DNA from: Marchantia polymorpha subsp. ruderalis
Taxonomy: Eukaryota > Streptophyta > Marchantiopsida > Marchantiales > Marchantiaceae
NCBI GenBank assembly: GCA_037833965.1
Contig: AP031353.1
Coordinates: forward strand, 17,362,501 to 17,426,500
Reading direction: 5' to 3'
Length of the DNA: 64,000 nt
Below, piece after piece: positions 41,557 to 55,300 of the stretch. A program made the position numbers and the translations under genes. Below the pieces are notes generated by a model. That model had not been told where the DNA came from, did no database searches, and was given only the letters and a program-made list of their open reading frames with translations. The first letter of the stretch is position 1. The number at the start of each line of letters is the position of its first letter.

Positions 41557-42745
41557 CTGGAGTTCGCATTCACAAAGACATGTTAGTTGCTTCTATCTAC
41601 TGAAATGTAAGACACTAAACCTCTTTCACATCTGAACGACGAAAGAAATTCTCGATTCATGAGTCCAAACTGACAGAGGATATCACAGTTAATACGTTTA
41701 TAGCCGATTCTTGCTCTTGGACAGAATTTCTGATCATAGAATGTAACTTCTCATCTGCATGGTCCAAATGCGGACATATGTTTTCTCCTCTAGACCTTGA
41801 CTGAGAATTCGAATAGGAAGTGAATGATAAATACAAAGAAGAAACGATAAATCAAGTTCATCAGTTATCTGCAATCCTCCAGGCATGGAAATAAAGATGT
41901 CAACGACGGAAGAAACTTTGCGAGGAATCCATATACTTCTCTCTTTACTTACGAATAAGACTACTATCTGGTTCGATTAGACAGAAAAACCGACCACCAT
42001 GGTCAATTTGAGACATCAAAGCTATAATGCTCAATCCATTTTATATTAGTAGGCCCGAATCTGCACTTTAGAAACAATGACAACTGCTCACAACTGTCCT
42101 AACATGAGCTTTGGATACAGCTGTAAAATTCCAGGTGGAAGTAAAACTGTAAAAAAAGAAGTAGCACTCTTCTCAGATTCTATCAATGCAGGAGACCGTA
42201 TGTCTCTCGTGTCCAACAGAGGTTTACATTCACTTTACTGTAGGTACAGTCTTACGATATTTACAGGCTTCTTTGACATGATCAAGAGAACTTGAAATTG
42301 CCCATTTTAGTTGAATGTCACATTTCCAATGAACCATCGTTGGTAGTGTGCACCTAGGATATATGCATTATACCATGGCGGTCATGAGCTGCCCGTCAGC
42401 GTTCCATTTCTTTTGTGCTTTGATACTAGTTTATGCGTTTTTGGCACAGGTTACATTGTTCGGAGTCCATCCTTTCCAGAGTTATATGAAATTTGCTGGA
42501 CTTGTACTAGGAGTGACGTCCTAACTTGCTGATCAATACTTTTCCGATTTTCTCTCATTGAACACTTTCATAGTACTGTAGTATGGCATTTGAGTAAGGA
42601 TTTCAGATTCACGGGAGCTACCTCAACTACCATGAGTCCCACCATTATAATATAGACATGACGCAATTTGGGTGAAGAATCTGTAGGAGCTCCTACACAT
42701 GCAGAGAGGCAACGAGCGGAAATCGCCCACGGTCAAATGTACAAC

Positions 42746-42826
42746 GAGTCGTCGGAATCTATTCACTACGCTAAGGGTTGAGAGCTCTACAGCGAGGTTC
42801 TCTTCTGATTTCACCTTTTCAACCAT
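42746..42826 (-). other. Candidate first exon, unit C
   Basis: Identical to unit B 28491-28571: ATG plus 26 codons, then GT. Confidence 0.35.
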
Positions 42827-44067
42827 TTCAAGGGGCATATAACAAGGAGCCGCAATAAGCGAGAATACCTTCAATAGACTGACCAACTAGACGGGTAATG
42901 TGATCGAGCTCACGTTTCTTATGTGAATGAAAACAACTGAGTACCAAAGTATGTTTTGAAGTATTGAAGAATCTGCTGCTAAGTATCTTGTCTCATACGC
43001 CGTTTAGAATGTCTTGAGAATACATGTTGCGACAGTCGAGTCGGTTGCGACATGCACAGCTCAACCCTGGTGTAAACATGGACAAGGAAACGAATACAGT
43101 CAGTGATACATGTACAAGTTCAACACAAAATACGCATTGTCGTTAGCGCTGAAGTTTAATGCGATTAAATAAATGCGCGATATGACTCACTTGACCCAAA
43201 GTAAGGGAACCATGGATAGAAACATTGCAGATATTGCCAATCCATAGTTTGTTAACTAAGAGATTACAAGAACCAAAAACTTAGCTACAAAACCAAATTC
43301 ATGGTGCATCTCATTGGGACTTGAACAGCAATGTAGTAATCCTTAAAGTACTCCATCTGACTCTGCAACATTTTGTTATTTACTTTGTTAGATTTGGCCA
43401 TATATTTTTTTTAAAGATACTTAGTAACAATCCATATCACAACTCTTCTGCACATTATGCTGTTGTGGAAGTTGGAGGCGTGTCCAACTTCCATACAAAG
43501 TCATTTACGCTTATCTGTAATATTGTTAAGTCTTATACATTTTACCTCTCATGCCCATGTATAGCCACTCCATTTTGAGCGAAGTCTTTATATATCTTTC
43601 GTTGCTTGCATATCGAAGTCAACTAAAGTGTTCATCGCTGAGATCAATCACTCTTATTAGAATCTGCTTCTTCCCATCAAGAAAAAATATCGCTTGCCTT
43701 ATCTGCTATGACTTTTAATCTTGCAGGTCTTCCTGCACTTATTTCATGAAATTGACATTTCAAAACCCGCTAATGGCTATGTCATCAATATTCTACAGCT
43801 CCATGGGTTTCAATTTTGCTAAAAATTTGTGCATATTCTAGAACATGAAAAATTTGTAGTCTCATGTCATTGGTCAACACCCATAGCTTATTACATTTTC
43901 AAAAAATTATACTATCTTACCAAAATAGGTTTTTTCTTTGTTGTTTGCGGTTTATCCACTTCAGATGTTTGATGTTCTCATGGTTGTAGTCCATGCCAAA
44001 TCAGTTATCTGGATTTGATTATAATTGGAGCAATTTTCCCTGTTGTAATCTAAATTTCAATATAATA

Positions 44068-44953
44068 TAGTAGAAACTGTTTAAATTAATATTGCCTCAA
44101 TTAATAATCTGTGACAATTAATATCTGCCGTCCAGTTCCAAGTTGGGCCTCGTACATTTATTAAAAAAGCTCCAAAATTTTATTATTTAAAATACTCAGG
44201 TGGTGTCGAATATTTCTTTATATCAATTAAGAAATAAAGAAATCACTATGGTAGGCATATATTTGATGCAAACATTCTACATTTGGGCACCTAAACCTTG
44301 GAGAATTACTTTGAGATTGGCTTCTGAACGAGCTTGCTAGACCTTTTAATGATGATCTTGTTCTTCACTGTCTGGATGGCAACAAGCATCTCATGGTCGA
44401 CGATTGCATCTAGAATTGTTGCAGCAAACTTGCACACTGCACTGCTTTAGTTGTCTTCATGATAATGGAGTCTTGACAGTCGTCGGCCTCCACTTCATCT
44501 TCTGACACAGGATTGGTGATTGATGCACAATTTTCTCCTTAGTGGAAACATAAGCAATTTTGCGCTCAACAGTATAGTCGATGAGATTGCTAATATCCAT
44601 TGGATTTTGGTATCAAAGCTCTTGAATCTTTGTATTGGTGGATCTCTTTGAAGTCATTGTGTTGTGGTGTTGGTCGATGAGTTTGCTAATATCCATTGAA
44701 TTTCGGTATCAAAGCTCTTGAACCTTCGTATTGGTGGATCGCTTTGAAGTCATTGTGTTGTGGTGTTGGTTGTGGCTGCAGTTGTGGTTGTGGGTTGCTG
44801 CTATTCCAGGTGAACGCCACGGCTCGCAAATGCTACAAATGACGCAAACCAAGAATTTTTATTATTTATTGATACACTTTGTATTAATATCCTGTCTATT
44901 TAAAACATAATCTTTGATCCTGGCAGTATTACCTTAAACATGTTTAACTCTAG
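44068..44953 (-). mobile_element. Decayed, internally deleted pogo copy
   Basis: It starts TAGTAGAAACTGTTTAAATTAATATTGCC, close to the pogo terminus at 18111, and follows TA. The interior matches the 3' end of the pogo transposase (19620-19960) and its 5' start near 21250. Unit A shows the uninterrupted sequence near 680-700. The right end is eroded, so its boundary is approximate. Confidence 0.75.
44580..44771. repeat. 96-bp tandem duplication inside the decayed pogo copy
   Basis: 44580-44675 and 44676-44771 are near-identical head-to-tail copies. Each joins transposase 3' sequence to 5' sequence, so the deletion junction itself was duplicated. Confidence 0.8.
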
Positions 44954-45379
44954 ATACTTTGGATTCTTATTAGAGCATTTTTTTCCTGTCAAGATCCAAA
45001 TGTTATTCCTTTTATCCCTAACATACTTTGTATCTAGTATCTTTCTAAGTAAAGTTTAATTTTTTTTTACTTCCTAACTCAAAATCTTCTTGATAGCTCT
45101 AAGCATAAGCAAATCTAGACATATTGAATATTATAAATTCAATATCAAGTTTAAATTAACAAGAAAATTTTAGCTTAACTATTTTAACATAATATCATAT
45201 CATAGTAAGAAAGTATGTCATTAAAAGATTCAATTTTTATTCTTCCAACCATTATGTATAAAGCAAATTTTAAATTTAAGTTAATATTTGCAAAATTTGG
45301 TAAAGAAAGAAAGACAAATCTGATACTGGAACAAAATTCAAATAGTTAGAACTAAAAAACAATAGCAGAATTACACATA
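44954..45379. repeat. Unit C, AT-rich part matching unit A 700-1110
   Basis: The alignment with unit A continues to the MITE insertion point. No gene is seen. Confidence 0.7.
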
Positions 45380-45993
45380 CAGTAGAACCTCTATAAATTT
45401 ATACTCCATAAATTTATAACCTCCGAAAATTTATCGAATTGTGCGGTCCCGGCATGAGACCAGGTCAAAAATTTATAATCTTATAACTTATCAAGTTTTG
45501 GCTACCCCGAATTTTTTATAAACTTATATTCAGGTTGATGTGCTTTCCGAGCTACATTTGTACGACTATGATCGACTGAAGAAACTTGTATTGGTTGTCT
45601 GCCTAAGCTTTTGTTCACATTTGTTTGTTGGTTGCTTAAGTATCTGATGTGGGTTAGGGATTTTCCTGGGTTAAGTTGTTTACATTTTGAGAAGTTTTCT
45701 TCTACACAATCCAACTGTATACAGTACACCAGGATACAGTGCCCTACACACCCCATTACAATACCACAGCCAATACACACGGAACCTGGGTATCAAACAA
45801 CTTCTATGTCTTTTCGAGGTCTTGCATTCCTTGCCGTAACCTTCCTAACCTTCCATACCTTTCTGCAACCTTCCGGATGGTTCTGAGACCAATCAAGCAA
45901 AATTAAATGAATTAATTAAATGAAACTTATCACCTCTATAAACTTATCAAAAAGTGACGGTCCCAGCTTGATAAGATTATAGAGGTTCTACTG
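45380..45993. mobile_element. pogo-type MITE, 614 bp
   Basis: Ends CAGTAGAACCTCTATAA are inverted and flanked by TA (45378-45379 and 45994-45995). Unit A has the empty site ACACATATCAACA near 1110. Subterminal motifs GCGGTCCC and GACGGTCCC recur near each end. The terminus differs from that of the 3.6-kb pogo element, so it belongs to another pogo subfamily. An open frame at 45502-45780 on the minus strand is not transposase-like. Confidence 0.92.
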
Positions 45994-46022
45994 TATCAAC
46001 AACTGATTGTAGTGATTTTCAA

Positions 46023-48277
46023 GTTTGTTTTGAAAGGAATACAAACGATTAGCATTATAAGCAACAAACATTTGATGTTGAATATTTATGATTTATTCTA
46101 AACAATCATGATTGAGAAAAAATTGTGAATTGATTGTTCATAAAATTATATTGTCAATAATTATGTATTAAATTTAACAGTAAATAAATTCAAGATATTA
46201 AATCTTTTTGTTTATGAAATTAAAATTTAAATAAATTTTTAAGCTAAATATCAGGTGATATATTGATTGGATATTTAATAAAAAAATGTATCACCTATGT
46301 ATGTCTATGTGAATAAATCTACAAAAAAAATCAAAAAAAATTGAGATTAAAAAATAATAAAAAACTTAAAATGTTCATTCAATCTTAACTACATTTGAAT
46401 TTGAAGAATCAAATCTTTGCAAATATGTAAATTAAACTTTCAATTGTTTTGATACATCTAGCAATTTCATATGCATCTTGTGTACTATGACAAAACACTT
46501 GCAACTTTTGTTCTTATATAGCTTTTGTTGCATCTTATTTAATATAATTTACTATTTCTAAATTTGAACCCTTTGATTTTTTTTATTTTTTACAATTTCA
46601 ATTTTTATAAACTACAAATAATTATATGAACATTTTCATAAAGTTTATTTTATTACTAGGATTCTTGAATTTTAAATTCATAATATCACTATATGAGAAT
46701 TATGAGTTGTGCACAAAAGTATTAATTGTTTGATTGTATTGATTGGCACAACACAATCAAAAAAAATTAGTTTTGCTTTTAACTTATTTTTCCAAAAAAA
46801 AAATTCACAATTTATCTTACATTCTAACATTCATGCTTTGGCAAAGATTTTCTGACTTTTAACTCTAAGTTAATAATCCAAGTAATGAGAATTTTTTTCA
46901 AATATAATGACACATTATTATAATGATAACTTTGATGTATTATATAAATCAGATGAAATTAATTATCATGTTTACAAATGTTTCATCTAGAAAATTTGCT
47001 TTTACGAATATTTTTGAATTTTTTAATAATATATATGTTTTTGATTTATTCTGTAAAATGTAGATTAAATGTTGTAATAGTCTCTGAGCTAACCTTGATC
47101 CATTAGTAGGAGCTAAACTCTATTTTGTCTTAAGTCCAAGATGACACTCTTCAACAACTCAAATAAAATTTCATTGTGATTATGCAATATTGCATTCAAG
47201 TTGATTCATCTTGATCTTCAACATTATTTGAATGAGTTGTAGTTTTTAAATATGGTTTTTTCAATCTACATTAATACAAAACATTAAAAATTCAAAAGAT
47301 CAAAAAATTAAAGCTAGACCTTAAATCAGATTGCAATTCCTTTTCATATGTTTAAAAATAAATCCAAAATTTTAACATCTAATCTTTTAACAAAACCAAT
47401 CATTAAAAAATGATCACTGTCTAAAAATTTCAATCACAAATTTTTAAACTTTGCTTCAATCAATACCAATTTTTTGTTAATAACATGTTTTGTATAATAA
47501 AACTTGTATGAAATAAAATTGAAACAAAAATCTTAGCTTTTATATGGAACATATAAAACTTAATTTAATCTTGCATATCTTATTATTTAAATTTAATTTA
47601 ATTTATAATTCTGAATTTAAAATATATTCAATGAAATTTAATTTTCAATTAAAAGATATATTTGATTGTAAAAATTATAACCATGCAATAATTACTTTTT
47701 CAAAAATTATAGACGTATTTTGAATTTTTCAGTTTTTCAATTTTAAATCTTATACATTAAAAAAAGCTAAAAATACTATCATCAATAAACTATTCATCCA
47801 TAATTGAACATATTTTTTCATTTAAAATTTTCATACTGAGATGAAATATAATTAAAATCTTAATAATAAATTCAAGGTGTGCATACATTTCTTTAAAAAG
47901 TTGATTTTCCAAAATAAATAATGAAATCAATTTTATATTCATTTTTTGATGGCAGATTGGCTCGTATGTCAAGTTGAATGTTCAAATTAACTTGCATAAC
48001 TAACATATCAAGAATATATAGATTGATTTATGTATGATATGCCTAGGTTTTATATTTTATTTTATATGATCAAACATTTAAATTTTAATACATCTTATAG
48101 TGTCAATTTTATAATGTTGATAAATTGCAATATGAATTCAATCATTTCATAATGAAAAAATTGTCAGATCATGTAGCATTGATGATCACATCTTATTTTA
48201 AGTGAGCAAACTCCATCTTGTCATCTTATTTATGAAATTTCATTCATTCAGATTTAGATGAATAAATCTTAGTTGTA
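46023..48277. other. AT-rich region, no gene seen
   Basis: Similarity to unit A stops at about 46022, and what follows is low-complexity AT-rich DNA with many stops in all frames. It may be old transposon remains. Confidence 0.5.
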
Positions 48278-48499
48278 TGATACAATGAAGATAACGAATC
48301 TATACATGAACAAACACAATTGATAGAAATCGTTGTTGTGGTTATCCAAACAAATAACTCTCAAAAGATATACAGTGTGTAGCATGAGCTAGATTATGAC
48401 GTCTTAAATAGACTACATTGTATATACAAACAAATACTAATAACAATACATAGCTATAACGATAGTTGATACTATTATTGAAAATAGTTTATTTTAACA
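48278..48499 (-). repeat. 3' LTR of the copia element (about 222 bp)
   Basis: On the minus strand it starts TGTTAAAATAAAC after the polypurine tract and ends GTATCA. A related fragment is at 29607-29740. Confidence 0.6.
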
Positions 48500-48632
48500 A
48501 TCTCTCCTGTCACACATGTCTCTCCTGTCAAACACATGTCAAAAGTATAATAATCTCCTTAACCTATATAAATACTCTGCAAAAACTCCTAGAAAAAAAT
48601 CAAACAAAGTCGTCTTTTTAAAATGAAGCTAA

Positions 48633-49763
48633 TTAGAAATAAGAAATAGTGAGATCATAATAGAATAAATTGATAGAGATAAAATATATAGAGGTAACTA
48701 CATATTCAAGTTTCTTTGTACACTGAGCTACGCACTTCTGCAAAATAAATTTCAAACTAATACATCCATCATCAAATGTGAACACAAACTCAATTGGAGA
48801 TCTTTTTTTATATGTAATCACCAACAACATAGCATAGCAAATAATTGGCCATAAACTATTATCCTTAGCACTTTTCAAGTACATTTAAGTTCATTTCATC
48901 TTTTTTCAATGAAGTTCTATTAGATCTGACATGTAATTACTCATTGTGTAATTACCTCATTATAATTTAAAAAATATCCTGCCTTGTGAACAACATCAAA
49001 TACATTAGATGTCCCCAGCTTTGTCATAGAAAATTGATGACATCTTTTACTTCTCAATGATATCAATTGGACATTGAGCTACAAAAAGTTTGAATTGTAA
49101 TGCCTAAGAAGTCCATACTACTAAGAGTCTGTCATGTTAAACCTCTAAAATTACTCACCATAGGCTATTTTGCACCAGATTCCTATGAATATACATTTCT
49201 AATATTTTCTTGGACTTATCCAAATACTCCATCTTAAATGAAAACTTCAATTGGTTCTTGCATAGAATAATGTTGGATTGATTCTTTGCCGAGATGAGCA
49301 TATCATTTACCTAAAGTATTATCAAAATAAGATTAAAAAATTTCATTATTCAACTTCTTCATATATACATAAAGATCATATTCACTCCATGAAAAATCTT
49401 ATGCTTTCATAAACTCATCACATCTTGCAATCTATTGCTTGTGAGCTTGTTTCAATCAATATAATGATTTCTATAAATTACTCTCTCTTAACCTTTCTAC
49501 TCAAAGTAAACTGATTATCCTATGTAGATTTTTCCCTATAAAGATACATAAAAATATGTAATAATTATGTTCATGTGATTTAAATTAAATATTACAACAA
49601 GTGCATATACCACACAAATTGTAACATATTTTGCTATATAAGAAAACATTTTGTTATAATTCACACATTCCTCTTGAGTAAAACCTTTAACCATCAACTT
49701 GACTTTGAAGTTTTTACTTTTGTCATGTGTTGTATTGTTTTTTAGCTTGTCATTCATTTGCAA
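48633..49763 (-). pseudogene. copia RT and RNase H remains
   Basis: Fragments in order are FKVKLMVKGFTQEE (about 49700), a KSLY-LKQ-like motif with stops (about 49470-49400), VNDMLISAKN in place of YVDDML (about 49320) and CISLKFILQKCVAQCTKKLEYV (about 48770). The catalytic YVDD box has become VND, so the element is dead. Confidence 0.75.
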
Positions 49764-50490
49764 TCAATCAAAGCTTGATTCTAGTTAAGCTCCACTAACT
49801 TCCAAGTATTGTTATCATATGCAACTGCATTTCAAGCTCCATAGCAGCATAATCTTATTAATAAAAACTTATAAAAAGACGGTGATTTTTTTTCAAGATC
49901 AATGCAATGCTATCATTATCCTCTGTATCAATATAATAGTCTTCAAGAATAGATTAATCAATATATAATCTATATCTTGCATGAGCTTTACTAATTCAAT
50001 TCAATGATTTCTTAATAAACAATTTTGGTTGATCCACATTGTCTATTGCAAAAATTTGAGTCTTACCAACAACAAACTACTTATCTAATTTTTGCTCTTC
50101 AGGAATATGTTTCATATGTATCACAGTTTTTTCTTATGTCACATCATTAATTATATAATGATCAATATCTTCTTCAAAATAATCGTGACTAGAGACTTTT
50201 TGTTGTTAATACAAAAAACGTGAAAACTCTATATCTCTTTCAATGATTTAAACTCATTGAAAGAAGCATTTCTACCAACAGTAATTTTATAGACTATTGA
50301 ATCATATAGATTTTAACATTTCACAACACTAGTATGTCCAAGATAACAACAATTCCTTGATGCATGATTCAAGTTTGTCCTATTTTCTTTATCTTTGAAA
50401 ATGTACAACCAAAGATTTTTAAACAATTATAATCAGTCATTCATTTGTGACTCAATTTGAATATTTAAAAAATACGATTGCAGTAAAAAC

Positions 50491-50529
<39 letters not shown>

Positions 50530-50530
50530 T
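50491..50530. repeat. AT microsatellite
   Basis: An alternating AT tract with one C interruption. Confidence 0.95.
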
Positions 50531-51805
50531 CAAATACATTGCAATAATAACAGCTTCAGCATTTAAATTTGTATAGTAAATTAGATTGACTAAACATACT
50601 ACACACATTCTTGAACACTGTTCAAATAAGACTTTCAAAAACAACATTTTGTTACAGAACATAAATCATGGTGAGATGTTGATACTTCTCTCCTCTTTAC
50701 ATTTAATCCAAAATTACTAAAAAAATATAGTTTCCGCCACAATTCATATGTAAATATCTCATTTTGTGTCTTGTTTAAGTCTCAATTTGAGCTTTTCAAT
50801 TTTTGAAAATTCTTAACATTTCAGACTTGTGTGCAAGGATATAAATTCACACAAACCTTGAATGATCTGCAATGAATGATACATAGTAAAACATTTTAGA
50901 GGATGAGTCTTTGAAATAGTATTTCCACATATCACTTTGTACATATTCAAATAATTCCTTGGAATGATGAGTTTTAACATCAAATGTTTGTTTATGATGC
51001 TTGCTCATGATACAATATTTGCAAAATTCTAAGTCAACTTTATAAATGCTAGGTTACAATTTACTCTTGCATTAAAGGAAGAGATATCTATTACGCATGT
51101 GTCCTAACCTAGATTGCCACATATGAAATCTCTAAGATCAAGATTTTTAAAATTTATCTAATCATAGATGAAAGTGTCATCTAGGAGATATAGATTGTTG
51201 TACTTATGAATTTTAAACAAAATTTTATCACGTAGTCACATCTCAAATACTTCTTTCCTAAAGCTTCATTAAAACTATTTTTAATCTTACATTCTAAGAG
51301 AGATCAAAGTTTTTTTCTTATCACATTCAAAACTAATTCAAATCAATATACGTTGAATTTCATCAAATATTTGAATTTTGACAAATCTAATATCTTTAAT
51401 TATACAAAGTTGATCATTCCTTATACAAATTGAACTTTTTGATTTTGTAAAAATATAGATTAACTTTCTAATGTAATAAATGTGATAAAAAAAGCACTAC
51501 CTAGAATCTATACATCAGCAACAATCTTTGAAGAATTACATAGGGCATATTTTTTCATCATAATCCATTGTTTAGCAAAACATAATCCTTGAGGACAAAA
51601 TTTAGAGCCATATTGAATAACAAAGTATGAACACATTTGATATTCAACCAACAAATTTTTTTATGCGATCACTCTTGCCATATTTTCAACACATCAATGT
51701 ATTTCTTTTTAGGGATTTATGACTAGATCATCTTTATCATTCGATGAATATGATTGTACTCAAGTCACATATAGTGTCATTTTGTAATAAAAGTATGTAT
51801 GAGAT

Positions 51806-51872
51806 GATTATAATTGTTTTGTTAACTAATGATTTTTATTGCAAATCATTAGTTAACAAAGCAATTATAATC
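51806..51872. repeat. 30-bp inverted repeat (hairpin)
   Basis: Arms 51806-51835 and 51843-51872 pair at 29 of 30 positions around a 7-base loop. It lies in the gag-integrase part of the decayed copia element, so it may be a nested small MITE. Confidence 0.9.
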
Positions 51873-52018
51873 TTGTTGTAAATGATTGTTTGATTTTCAA
51901 AAAGAAGCAAGAGATGTGACAAAGACTGATAGATCGTAAACAATGAATTCCAAAGATGAAACATTTTTCTTTCATCAACAATGTGATTTTGGTTTTTTAG
52001 AATCTTTTATCTTGAAGC

Positions 52019-52222
52019 TCATAAATTGTAGGTCTGCTTGAAGCTTATAAGCTTCAAGGATGCACACAACCGTTTCTCAAGAATCTCTAACAGTACTATA
52101 CATTCGTCATATTCATCCACTTGCTTTAAATGCGAAGGTTGCAAATGAAGTATGACAATACTCACAGTCTGTTCTTGATTACTTCTCTCATTGTTGTAGG
52201 CAGATAGTTTAGACCTCAACAT
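52019..52222 (-). pseudogene. copia gag fragment
   Basis: The frame LRSKLSAYN ... VDEYDECIVLLEILEKR has the spacing of copia Gag (UBN2-like) helices. It is short and degraded. Confidence 0.4.
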
Positions 52223-52300
52223 TTTTTTCGATACTCATGGGCCCCAGATTTTTCTTCACTAGTCTTTCCTAAAGCAAATAATCATCACTTCCGTCATATT

Positions 52301-55300
52301 AAACTATGTTTTATACTTCTTTTCCAGATTTTGCGCCCGTCATCTTTTTACATCAAACAATCAAATTTGTGTCTTGTATTGTTTGAATGAAAGATTTACT
52401 TTTTCACTCATCTACAGATCTCCATGGATATACAAAGTTGAGGTTTGAGAAGTGCAATTTTGATGATGCTTTGCAAAGGTGCGAAGTATAATGAAAATCA
52501 ATCAAAAAAGTTATACAACTTCGAGTTGAAACCTCTCGATATTACTTCATCAATCTTGATTTAAAATGTATGTTGCATTTTGGTTGGTAGCAACATAATC
52601 AAAGCTATTACATAAGAGCATGATTTGACCTTGTTTTGATTTTGTATTGAATTTTAACAGCAATTGCAATTGATCAAATTGTGTCTTCTCCTTTCGAAGA
52701 TAGCAAGAATAAATAGTCAATCTTCAAGCCAACATGCCAACCATTCACATCTGTAACAGTCAACATGAATACTGTTTCCTCCTTTCAAAGAAAGCAAGAA
52801 TTGATAATCTATCTTGAAGATTCTCAAACCGAAACGCAAAGGTGAAAAATGAGTTGGATCTTTTGTCTAGTTTGTGAAGGAGTTTTTCAGAGGAACTACT
52901 CAAAATAGTGTTTTGAAAAGTACATTAACACATTGGCTTGTTTCTTTCAGAACTGCAATCTGAATTGAATCGTAGAATGAAATCCTCGCATTTGAGTGGT
53001 TTGCCGCAAGACATTTTGTTTTGCCTCAAGGCAAACGTGTATTGCAGTGATAGTTTTTTTTGCCTTACTAATTTTCTTTTCATGATAGAACAAGGTATGA
53101 AGGTTTGTGGGAACGGAAGCTAATGAAGTATGACCAAAATTTGAACGACCTTACATCAAAATCAGTTTTGGAGATCAAAGCTTACGTCGGTTACTCTGCA
53201 CTCAGAATCATTTCAAACGGCCGATGCCAAGGTCATTAGTCTAAAATTGTTGGTTGAGATCACCAGCATTTCTTGACAAGTCATTGCACACGGCGATCTT
53301 AATGTTCAAACCCTTGCATATACGCTTGTTTTTGCCACAATTCACTTTGATGAAATGCACATTGCTATAAGGATATTATACTTATTTAAACCAATCAAAC
53401 CCAACATATATTCAAAGTATTATTTGTTTTGAAATGTAATTATTGATAAAAAAAACAAAGTGGTGAACATCAATCATTTTGAAAAGATATGTTATTAATT
53501 TTACCAAGTGCATTTAATAATTGTACTTAAACATAAATACTTAAATTTTGTTATCACTAAGATAATCATAGTCAACTTTTGATTAATTCTATAACAAATA
53601 CACACATAATTATAATTTTGAATATAACAATTAAAAAATAATTGATTGAATTCAAAAATTCCTCGTTTCTTTTTTTCTATATTTCAACTTTCACATGAAA
53701 AAGATAAACTTCATTCAATGCTTTTTATCTCATTTGATACTTGCTCGATCAAATAAATGATCAGAATTTAATCACATCGTTGTCAGCCTTTTTTTTGCTA
53801 TGCAATGATATATTGTCACAAATTTTGATAAAAAGTTTCAACGTGAAATGCTATTGTAGCAAAGTACAAAGTGATTAGATCATTAATTGTAGGGCATTAT
53901 ACACAAAAAAATATAAACAAATAGCCGATAATGAAATATATGTGTTTCAATATTCCAAACTACATGCACAAAAACATCTAAGTGTTAGTTAAAAAATCCT
54001 AATTTCTATCCTAGAGAGCTATGACTACCTCTGACATATAATAACAAACTACTCTAGTCTAACCAATATAAGTTAACAAGAGCTAATCAAGAACTGAAGT
54101 AATTTCCAAAACTTGATGAATAGTCTAGTAAATAAATATATAGTTTAATTATTTCCTATATTAAATTTTATAGCAACATATCTTAAAGTTATAATAACGC
54201 TACATTGAGTTCCAGTTTTCTCCATAAATCATTGACATATAACAGAATATATCATAATGCAATTCAATAATATGCAATACAAGACATTTACTCGTTATAA
54301 TAATTGCAAGTTTGATAAATTTTTTAACATTTTGTGCATATTATAAGTCTTTGAAAAATATTTATTGAAAATTTCATATATACTTATATAGGATTTGAAT
54401 AATTTTGAATTATCTTTTCAATAGTGATGAGAAATAAATGAATATTGCTATCAATGTTGCAAAAATAAATAATAACATGAGGTAAAAATTCTAAAATTTG
54501 ATGGAAAAAACTTTGTAATATTTATCATGCTAACACATAGGATATGTCAATTTTTATGCATTACAAAATCCTTCAGTAATTAACTTGAGGCATAATGCTT
54601 GATGTGAATGCTATACATTTGAATTAATTATAATTAATGAAATTAGAAAAATCGATTACAATTCAAATGTTATCAATTGGAGAAGGTAAGCCATTAAAAG
54701 TTGAACCTCTTGCTAGTGAAGATGTATGAAGGTATAATTGAATATAACCCTTGTTTTGAAAGAGCTGATAGAAAGATGAAAAACACAATACATCTTCTAT
54801 AAAAACCTCTTGAATATGCATCTATATCTTAAAGAAATAGGAACACTTTGAAATCACTCAAACATTGTTGAAAAGAAATGAAAATCAGATTAGATTATCC
54901 AAGGAGTAGATCTTGGATATGCGCCTAATTTATCAATATATTTTAAAAAAATGTTTTAAGAGAAAACTTACAAGTATAAAGAAAAATGAATCAAGTCCAA
55001 GACTGAGGTGCAGAATGCAAAATTGTATCAAACACACTCTCAATATGGAGTAAACTTGAGTAGTCATATTGATTATTTCTCAAGGTCTAAGCCTTTTGTT
55101 TAGCAGGAAAGCTCAAATATATGACTCTAGAGAAAGTTTTGAGGTCAAACTGGAAGGTCTTCAAACATGTCATCCTCTTAAACGGATATACTCCACCAGT
55201 TCACCATAATGTGGGAGTAGAAATTCAACAAGAAATGTGATGGACTTTTGCCCAAATGTTCCATATTGGGCCATTTGCTACTGCAAAGTCTTGATGCATG

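Larger units (their letters stand above)
40894..44067. repeat. Upstream part of unit C, matches unit B 26643-29590
   Basis: This is closely similar to unit B throughout. It holds counterparts of the candidate exons at 41437-41556 and 42746-42826. From about 43400 it also matches position 1 onward of unit A. No further gene is supported. Confidence 0.75.
48278..52300 (-). mobile_element. Decayed Ty1/copia retrotransposon
   Basis: On the minus strand the order is gag-like (52222-52019), RT core (49763-49250), RNase H (about 48790-48700), polypurine tract GACAGGAGAGA (about 48500-48512) and 3' LTR (48499-48278). Many stops and frameshifts are present. The 5' LTR and PBS were not found, so the right boundary is uncertain. 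Confidence 0.72.
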
